Shown here one piece after another: positions 8,106 through 13,529 of a DNA stretch of 13,529 bases (positions are counted from its first letter, which is position 1; every line of letters begins with the position of its first letter). The DNA comes from Pelagophyceae sp. CCMP2097 (taxonomy: Eukaryota > Sar > Pelagophyceae): assembly GCA_026770575.1 (NCBI GenBank), contig MU658089.1:1-13529 (forward strand), written 5' to 3'. Position numbers and translations under genes: made by a program. The notes beneath the pieces are model-generated. The model saw nothing but the letters and a program-made list of their open reading frames with translations. It did no database searches and had not been told where the DNA came from.

Positions 8106-9702
8106 TCAGAGCTCGTCTGCGGCTCTGAGCGCGTCTTGGACGTCTGGGCGGAGGTTATGGTTGGGCGGGCAGTGGATGCTTTCGGAGACGCGCACGCAGC
8201 CCTCATCGCTCCCTCGCGAGACGGTGCGGAAGTTCGACGGCGAGGAGACGGCGAGGCGGCCGTGTTTGGGCCAGCTCAAATCGGGCACGTCTGCAAAGGA
8301 AGAGACGGGCAGCACTTTGAAAATGTTTGCGTCCACGGCGACCGAAACCTTGCGCAGAAATAAAGCCTTCATCTTCTTCACGTCGCCAAGGTCGTAGGCG
8401 CCGAGGTAGTACGGCCCCCAGGGGCGTTCGGGCTTGTCCAAATCGAGAGAGACGTATCTTTGGTTCTGGGCACTCCAAGGGTAGTGTTCATCCATCCGGA
8501 TGTAAAAAGAAGCGAACATGGCCTCGCCCTCTACGACTTGCACGGGCGGTGGGGCGGTGGTGTTGAATTCGGCAGAGTGCATCAAAACACTTGGAAAGAA
8601 CGTCTCGTCGGGGATGTGCGGCCGGACTCGACCGACGCCTTCAACGTCTATCCATCCATTGAGAAACCACTCGCGCAGCTGCGCTGAGATGGAATCCGGC
8701 CGCTCGAGTTCCGAAACGACGTACTCGACGAAGGGTCTCGAAAGTATCATCCACTGCGAGCCGTAATACGCCTCGAGCGTCGGCTCCGCCCTACAGCGAA
8801 GGACGTCCAAGTCCGAAGACAGGGGGCCATAGAGCGGCCCCGAATCGGCCCCGAATTTCGACGACTCTTTCGCCCCTCAACCCTTTTCACTCACTTGAGC
8901 ATGGGATGCGGATAGGCTTGCTTCTTATGCCACCCCTCGCCGAATTCGCTCCGCGCCGTCGGCCTCAAACCCGTCGGGCAGGAAGGGGCCGACGTGACGA
9001 AGTTGAGGAGCTTGATGCTCTGCAACCGGCGCCGCAAAGCTGTCGGGGTGAGGACGGGCCACGAGTCTCCCGACAGATTGATGAACACCTCCCAGTCCGC
9101 CCGCGCCTTCAAAGCCACGCCCATGCCCCAGAGCCTAAGCGGAGATATGCGAGGCGAGAAGCCGGAAACAAGCGCCGAAATAGCGTCTTTTGTCTCGAGT
9201 CTCGAGTCTCGATTCGTCGAAAAGCGTCTCGATTCGTCATAAAAAGCACTGACGTCGGTTCGATCATCGACCACCGCGCCCAGCGCACGTCGTAGATCTG
9301 GTCCACCTCGACGTTGGCGCGATTCAAGGCCATGGCGTCGGTTAAAGAGCGGTCCTGGGCCGGGAGCGTCGACGAGGCGCGGCCGCAAAGGGACGTACCA
9401 CGTCTCTGTACTTGGAATCCACGTGCAACACGTAAAAGTTCTCCGGATCGTAAATCACATCTAAAAGCCGCCCCGCCGACACCAGCGTCGCCTGCGGGCC
9501 GAAAACGCGTCGACGACGCGCGGCCGGCGAGGGACCGCACAGGGGACATTTCCAGGGGTCAGCTTCCAGGGGTCAGCCTCACTCGGTCATGCGCTGAGAT
9601 GAGGTACGCAATCCGCGGCAACTTCGACGTCTCGCACGCCTCGTCGGCCGCATTCGCCACAAACGCAAACAGCACCATGAGCAGCTCGCGGAGGGCCCCC
9701 AT
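8106..9702 (-). CDS. GT14-family glycosyltransferase (core-2/I-branching or xylosyltransferase-like) (5 exons)
   Basis: Exons in transcript order: 9702-9583, 9491-9399, 9354-9254, 9134-8895, 8790-8106; all introns are GT-AG, phases agree, 412 aa, stop TGA. Known family: Golgi/ER inverting transferases adding GlcNAc or xylose (animal core-2 GlcNAc-transferases, protein xylosyltransferases, plant glucuronosyltransferases). Residues 1-20 look like a cleavable signal peptide (LLMVLFAFVANAADE). Family blocks in order: RIAYLISAHDR (30-40), the LLDVIYDPENFYVLHVDS block in exon 2, VDQIYDVRWARWSMIE, WEVFINLSGDSWPVLTP (119-135, containing the NLSGD signature), GSQWMILSRPFVEYVV, and DETFFPSVLMHS with the family's DE pair. 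Acceptor specificity cannot be told. Three of the four introns contain short tandem duplications. The gene diverges from the IPUT1-like gene, suggesting possible co-expression of two secretory-pathway transferases. Confidence 0.9.
8835..8856. repeat. 11-bp perfect tandem duplication in GT14 intron 4
   Basis: CGGCCCCGAAT occurs at 8835-8845 and immediately again at 8846-8856, inside the intron 8894-8791. Confidence 0.95.
9206..9238. repeat. 13-bp direct repeat in GT14 intron 3
   Basis: GTCTCGATTCGTC occurs at 9206-9218 and 9226-9238 (offset 20), next to a run of GTCTCGA copies at about 9192-9211. All lie inside the intron 9253-9135. Confidence 0.95.
9550..9577. repeat. 14-bp perfect tandem duplication in GT14 intron 1
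   Basis: TTCCAGGGGTCAGC occurs at 9550-9563 and immediately again at 9564-9577. On the minus strand this is just inside the splice donor of intron 1 (9582-9492). Confidence 0.95.
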
Positions 9703-9893
9703 CCGACCGTGACTAGCGCGCGCCCGAGCCCCTCGCCGAATAAAACGTTTAGCGATTGGTTTGTGGACGGGGCGCCGCGCCGGCGACGCCGTTGGACGCG
9801 GCGAACGCATCGAACACCGGACCACGGCGCGCCTCTCGAAGGAGTGCCTCTGGGCACGCCAGCTTTGAGGTCGTCGTCGCTTCTTTCGGATCG
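9703..9893. promoter_or_regulatory. Bidirectional intergenic region, GT14 / IPUT1-like genes
   Basis: Only 191 bp separate the two divergent start codons. An inverted CCAAT-type word (GATTGGT, 9754-9760) follows an AT-rich patch (AATAAAACGTTT, 9739-9750). Shared promoter function is inferred from arrangement. The plus-strand frame of the IPUT1-like gene stays open upstream of 9894, but contains no in-frame ATG back to at least 9756. Confidence 0.4.
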
Positions 9894-12065
9894 ATGCCGG
9901 CAGAGGCCGCTTCGCCGCCGGCAGAGGCCGCGCCTGCGCGGGACGCGCTCGCGACGCTCTTGTACGGCGGCGCGTTCGTCGACGGCGCGCGTGCGCTCGG
10001 CCACAGCGCGCGCAAGCACTCGACGCGGGCCGTGCCCTTTGAACTCGTTTCGCTCGTGACAGTGAGCCCTTTCGTCCCGCGACCCGCTCAGTCCCGCGAC
10101 CCGCCGCCGCAAAGCCCCTCGACGGCGCCGCTGCGCAGCCCGACGTGGCCAAGAAGGCACGCACGTGCCTGCGACGAGACGGTGCGCTCGCGTGGCCCGA
10201 GGCGCCGGACGGACCGCGTGGCACGACGGGGTGACCTTGCAACAGCGCGACGGTGCACAGGTTGGCGCGTTTTGCGCGTTTCGGAGCGCGAGCGGCCCTC
10301 GGCGCTCGCCGGGGCCCCACGGCTCCACGGCGTGTACACCAAGTGCGCGTTTCGTTGGCGCCGACCTTTGGTTCGCGCGGCGGAACGTTTCTCGCAGGCT
10401 CGAGCTCTGGGGCCTGACGCGGTACCGGCGCATCGTCTACGTCGACGCCGACGTGGCGGCGTTTGGTTCGATTGATGCCCTGTTCGAATTCGGTGCGTCT
10501 CCCGTCGGCCATCTGCAGCCCCCGAGATGGAGATATCTCGCCTCGGCTCCCTTCCAAGCCGCTGCCCGCGACCGCTTCACCGCAGCGGGCGACTTTGGCG
10601 CGGTGCTGCGGCACAGCGAACTGTTCAATACCGGCGTGCTCCTCATCACGCCAGACAGACCAACGGCGAAAAAGTTACGTCAAGCCGCCGAGACGACGTT
10701 TTCTTACACCGGCGGCGACCAGGGCTTCCTCAACGAAATCCACGACCTGAGCAAATGCCCCGCCGCCCGAAACGGCGATGCAACGGCGGCGCACGACCGA
10801 AGAACGCAGAGGCGGGACCGCGGCTGCGTCCGGTTGGAGTCGAATTTCAACGGCGACTGGGCCCTCGACTTTGCGCGTGAGTCCGCCTCGAGCGCGTCGA
10901 CTCGGCACTGGAAAGCGACTGTTGGGCTTTTGCTCATCGGACGGCGTGTCGTCCGGACGGCGGCGCCTCGCCAGGCGGCTTTCCTTGCGGGGCTCCGGCG
11001 CTGCTGCACTACAGCTTCGGGGCGGCCAAGCCGTGGACCTGGGTTTCGGCGCCCTTTTTGCCGCACGTGCGCGAGTGGTGCGGGCGACGTGTGTATCTTC
11101 CAGACGAGTGTGGCCCTCGTGTGTCGGCAAATCCGGACCGCACCGACGAGGGCTCCGACAAGAGTCCGCCGGGCACCGCCATCGCGGCCTCTGGACCACG
11201 CCTCTGGAGGGCCGGAGGCTCGCTGGAGCGCGCCTCTGGAGCGCGCGCTTTAAAAGCTGCTTTTAAAGCCCTACTTTTGAAGCGCAGCTTGAAAAGGAGC
11301 GGGAAGACTAGGCACCAACTCCGAGGCGAGCTCGTCGGATGCAAAAGGAGCGGGAGACTAGGCACCAACTCCGAGGCGAGCTCGTCGGATGCAAATGGCC
11401 CCCGCGGCACTACCACGGCGCCGCGGCGCGCGCCGCGGTGACTCGGCACGCCGCGGCGCCGTTTGCGGCGCTCGTCGTCGTCGTTTTGGCGGCGCGCTTC
11501 CTCGGTGGCCGCGGCGAGGCCCGACGCGGCGTCGGCGCCGGTCTGCGGCGCGCAACTGGCGCGCTGGCCTTCATTTCGGCGTGCGCCGCGTGCGCCGCGC
11601 GCGCCGTGCCCGAGAGCACCGCGCCCGCAATAGCATGGGTCGGCTTCCTCGCCATGTTCTCCGGGGCCGTGTTTTCCACATCTCATGCTTACTTCGCCGC
11701 GCTCGACCGGCGCGCGGGCCTGGAGAGACGGCCGGCGCCGAAATTCGCCGCCGCGAAATGCGCCGCCGCGCTCGCCGCCATCGGCGTGAGTCTTGGGCGT
11801 TGTGACGAAGCGGGGCCCCTCTTCGGACGCGCCCGGTCCGTGTCCGACTCCTTGAGTGTAGCTCGCGGCCGTCTCGCTGCCGCAGCTCGCGCAGACAGAC
11901 TCGCTGGCGGCGCTGCTATTGATTGAAGTGCCGCTCGTCTACGCCGCCATCGTGCTCACCACCAATACGGCCTATGTGGTGCCTCTCCGATTCAACGCCG
12001 AGCCGGAGGCCGCGGCGCCCATAGCCACCGAGGCCTTGCCATCGCCCGGCGAAGCCCAACCCTGA
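9894..12065 (+). CDS. GT8 glycosyltransferase with C-terminal membrane domain, IPUT1/PGSIP6-like (8 exons)
   Basis: Exons: 9894-10061, 10139-10181, 10261-10342, 10398-10492, 10586-10876, 10975-11107, 11362-11785, 11862-12065; phases agree, 479 aa. Plant IPUT1 transfers glucuronic acid to inositol phosphorylceramide, making GIPC sphingolipids; this assignment is by similarity recalled, not searched. GT8 blocks: ALATLLYGGAFVDGARALG, LVTPDVAKKAR, HGVYTKLELW (93-102), YVDADV with metal-binding DAD (114-116), LRHSELFNTGVL, YTGGDQGFLN (170-179) and LLHYSFGAAKPWTW. Plant IPUT1 has YTKLKIFN, YLDAD, LKHSERLNSGV, YTGGDQGFLN and HYTLGPLKPWDW. From residue about 300 come roughly five hydrophobic segments (APFAALVVVVLAARFL; AWVGFLAMFSGAVF; AAIGLAAVSLPQL; LLLIEVPLVYAAIVL), paralleling the IPUT1 tail, which includes AIAAVSLP. 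Glycogenin lacks such a tail. No signal peptide is seen, so an upstream exon may be missing. Intron 4 (93 nt) has no stop and could be retained. The exon 6/7 junction, in a repeat-rich intron, is the least certain. Confidence 0.87.
11187..11268. repeat. Repeat cluster and palindrome in IPUT1-like intron 6
   Basis: GCCTCTGGA occurs three times (11187, 11200, 11232). A near-perfect palindrome follows: CTTTAAAAGC (11248-11257), one T, then GCTTTTAAAG (11259-11268), giving 10-base complementary arms. Together with the tandem duplication just downstream, this makes the 254-nt intron (11108-11361) the longest and most repetitive in the window. Confidence 0.9.
11292..11392 (+). repeat. 50-51-bp tandem duplication spanning the exon 7 acceptor of the IPUT1-like gene
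   Basis: The stretch starting AAAAGGAGCGGG and ending TCGTCGGATGC is present at about 11292-11342 and again at about 11343-11392. The copies are identical except for one extra A in the first (GGGAAGACTAG versus GGGAGACTAG). Each copy includes ACTAG followed by GCACCAACTCC, the proposed 3' splice site. Acceptors lie at 11311 and 11361, exactly 50 bases apart, so they lead to different frames. Confidence 0.95.
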
Positions 12066-12393
12066 ATACGGCGTTTGTGCAACACTCGTCCGCAAACGAG
12101 GGCCCCAAACGAGGGCCCCGTTCCTCCCCACAAGCGGCTGAGCAGGAGCACGCGCGTCCGTCGTTGTTGGGTGGTGTTGTGAAGCACCGGCGCGCTCTCG
12201 ATAGGGATCCCTTAGATCATCCCTATCACACTGTGGCCGGCCGGGCCTTGGGATCGAAGAGGGCCTTCGACTTGGTACGGGCCGTTGGGGGCGAGACCGC
12301 CGCGGAGTCGTCTGATATGTTTCGGATGGCTCCTCGGGAGCCTCGGGGCCCGCCGATGCGAGCTCGTGCGAGGCGCGTCTGTGTCAATGTGTG
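12066..12393. other. Intergenic spacer between IPUT1-like gene and Kelch pseudogene
   Basis: About 330 bp with no supported gene. It contains a perfect tandem duplication of CAAACGAGGGCCC (12093-12105 and 12106-12118) and a hairpin with 9-base arms, GATAGGGAT (12200-12208) and ATCCCTATC (12219-12227), around a 10-base loop. The duplicated word GTGTCAAT occurs near 12381 and 12391. A terminator or 3' processing role for the hairpin is unproven. Confidence 0.5.
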
Positions 12394-13140
12394 TCAATGC
12401 AGGCGCCGTGTCTGCCGCGCACGCCTTTGATCCTCGACTGCGAGGAGCGCCGTCGTTGACGATTGATTGCCGACTTCAAATCCCCCCATCACGAGGAACC
12501 ATGGGAGCCCGCCCGCGACGCGTGGCTGCGCACGTCGCGCGTGCCGTCTACATGGGCGGCCCAGGCGTGAACGCCATCGTCGCCACGTCGAGGAACTGCG
12601 TCGTGGCCCATTCCGTGTTTGAAGTGTCGCGCCCGCCGATGATGAGGACATGCTGCGCGTCGACGGGCACGGCTGTGCATCCACCGCGCGCCGAGCCCAT
12701 TCGCGGCCCTGGCGCGAACACCATGGTCCGGACGTCGAGGATCTCTGTCGTGTTCATCCGCTCTGAATCCGATTCACCACCGGCCACCAATATGCGGTGC
12801 TCGTAGAGCGAGACGGCCGCGCATCCGCTGCGTGGAGTGGCCATGTCGGGCCCCGGCGCGAAGGTCATCGTGTCCAGGCTGAGGATCTCGGTGCTCGACA
12901 AGAAAAACGCGCTGTCCTCACCGCCAACGACGAGGATCCTGCGAGCGTCGAGTGCGATCGCGGCACCAAATACTCGTCCTTGTTGCATATCCGGCCCCGT
13001 GTAGACGTTAGCGTCGCGAGGTGGAAGATATCCGTCGTGTTTAAAAATAAAACTTCCTCCTCATCATCATAATTGCTTCCACCCATCACCAGCACCCGAC
13101 CCGCGTCTATCCAAAAAATTTCGGCGATATTGTTGAGAAC
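12394..13140 (-). pseudogene. Kelch-repeat protein gene, broken
   Basis: Kelch blades are recognisable in three different minus-strand frames. From 13140: IDAGRVLVMGGSNYDDEEE, then NTTDIFHLATLTSTRG. Around 12991-12998 (GGGGCC run) the reading moves by one base to PDMQQGRVFGAAIALDARRI, LVVGGEDSAFFLSSTEIL, RILVAGGESD, NTTEILDVRTMVFAPGP and VLIIGGRDTSN, where LVVGG/LIIGG are the Kelch double-glycine motifs. A TAG at 12550-12548 follows GPPM, exactly where a further repeat continues with TARATCAA. A last half-blade, WFLVMGGFEVGNQSSTTALL, lies in another frame ending at 12394. Kelch beta-propellers usually mediate protein interactions. No start or promoter is identified; the gene's 5' part may be lost near 13140-13296. 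Two frameshifts plus one stop make a pseudogene more likely than sequencing error. Confidence 0.8.
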
Positions 13141-13296
13141 GTGCAAAAGTTCTTCTCGTCGGCGCCGCGCGGCTCGTACAATCTTGATCGGCAAGCGACG
13201 GACGACATCACGTGCGCCGGATCGTTTCATACCCCAGCCCAAAACCGCGCCCCAAACGAAGCCCTGGAACGCAACGAAGAATTTCACGGGGGCGAC

Positions 13297-13529
13297 ATGT
13301 CGATCGCTCACGAGGAGGAGGTCCGCGCGGCTCTCTCCACCGACGCCCACGCCGCGGCTGGCGCAGCCGACGCCGCCCTCGCCGCCGAGGCTGAACGCGA
13401 CCGCCTCGCTGCGGCCGACGCAAACGCCGCTCTCTGCGTTAAACGCTGCGCAGCGGCCGACGCCGCAAACGCACGCGCCGCTCTCTGCGTCGACGCCCAC
13501 GCTGTGGCTGACGCAGTCGACCCCGCGGT
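13297..13529 (+). CDS. Alanine-rich protein, 5' part only (runs off the window)
   Basis: From the ATG at 13297 the frame stays open to the right edge (77 codons). It encodes MSIAHEEEVRAALSTDAH and then an alanine/aspartate-rich, probably helical stretch. A 17-residue period is visible: AALCVKRCAAADAANAR is followed by AALCVDAH, and the DNA word GCCGCTCTCTGCGT recurs at 13426 and 13477 (51 bp apart). The frame is also open upstream to 13051, including PRGSYNLDRQATDDITCAG, so the true start or a splice site may lie further left, overlapping the antisense Kelch remnant. The family is not recognised. The opposite strand is also open here, so coding strand is inferred from the ATG and the helical composition. 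Confidence 0.4.
   Translation, partial: MSIAHEEEVRAALSTDAHAAAGAADAALAAEAERDRLAAADANAALCVKRCAAADAANARAALCVDAHAVADAVDPA
13426..13490. repeat. 51-bp period direct repeat in the alanine-rich frame
   Basis: GCCGCTCTCTGCGT is found at 13426-13439 and 13477-13490. The spacing of 51 bases equals 17 codons, so the repeat is in frame, and the word GACGCCCACGC also recurs at about 13345 and 13491. The array may continue beyond the window. Confidence 0.8.

Noticed and set aside
8056..8397. Plus-strand open frame starting ATGGCGGCGGC
   Set aside because: It runs antisense through well-conserved GT14 exon 5 and has no recognisable domain.
9559..10614. Minus-strand 351-residue open frame
   Set aside because: Only its last part (from the ATG at 9702) is real GT14 exon 1; the rest is antisense of the IPUT1-like exons and is Arg-rich.
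373..12065. Alternative genetic code (TAG read as an amino acid) because of in-frame TAGs in two genes
   Set aside because: The CPBP gene ends naturally at TAG, other genes use TGA and TAA, and both TAG-containing genes also carry frameshifts.
12865..13500. Minus-strand 211-residue open frame rich in Gly/Val/Cys
   Set aside because: Its upstream half is the complement of the alanine-rich repeats; only the part below about 13140 shows Kelch homology.

Overview
The window is nuclear DNA from a eukaryote with a GC-rich, gene-dense, intron-rich genome. The best guess is a pelagophyte or related stramenopile microalga (Aureococcus/Pelagomonas type). This is inferred from the very short introns (43-254 nt), G- and C-rich third codon positions, a MYND-RING-Sel1 gene remnant of a kind I associate with such algae, and a protein with a plausible plastid-targeting leader. 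No species is proven. Continuous open frames mislead here: I rebuilt six complete multi-exon genes by joining exons whose splice phases agree and whose products match known families. Together they contain 28 introns (27 GT-AG, 1 apparent GC-AG).

Layout, left to right. 1-260: a degenerate array of about 41-bp units. 373-1905 (+): a cyclophilin-type prolyl isomerase with an unidentified C-terminal domain. 2039-3739 (-): CCZ1, a longin-domain subunit of the Mon1-Ccz1 Rab7 exchange factor, convergent with the cyclophilin. 3835-4938 (-): a MYND-RING-Sel1 gene carrying two frameshifts and an in-frame stop, read as a pseudogene. 5080-6128 (+): CHMP1/VPS46, an ESCRT-III-associated protein, divergent from the pseudogene. 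6308-7801 (-): a CPBP-family (CAAX protease/Abi) membrane metalloprotease in eight exons. 8106-9702 (-): a GT14 (core-2/I-branching or xylosyltransferase-like) glycosyltransferase with a signal peptide. 9894-12065 (+): a GT8 glycosyltransferase with a C-terminal multi-span membrane domain, best matched to plant IPUT1/PGSIP6 (inositol phosphorylceramide glucuronosyltransferase), head to head with the GT14 gene. About 12394-13140 (-): a broken Kelch-repeat gene. 13297 to the right edge (+): the start of an alanine-rich open frame.

Functionally, CCZ1 and CHMP1 both act at late endosomes, and the two glycosyltransferases both belong to the ER/Golgi secretory system and share a 191-bp intergenic region. 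No bacterial-type defence system, CRISPR array, autonomous transposon, tRNA or rRNA was seen. The most unusual features are two short duplications that copy a 3' splice site (CHMP1 intron 4 and IPUT1-like intron 6), a broader tendency to short tandem duplications in non-coding DNA, the 41-bp array, and two decayed repeat-protein genes.
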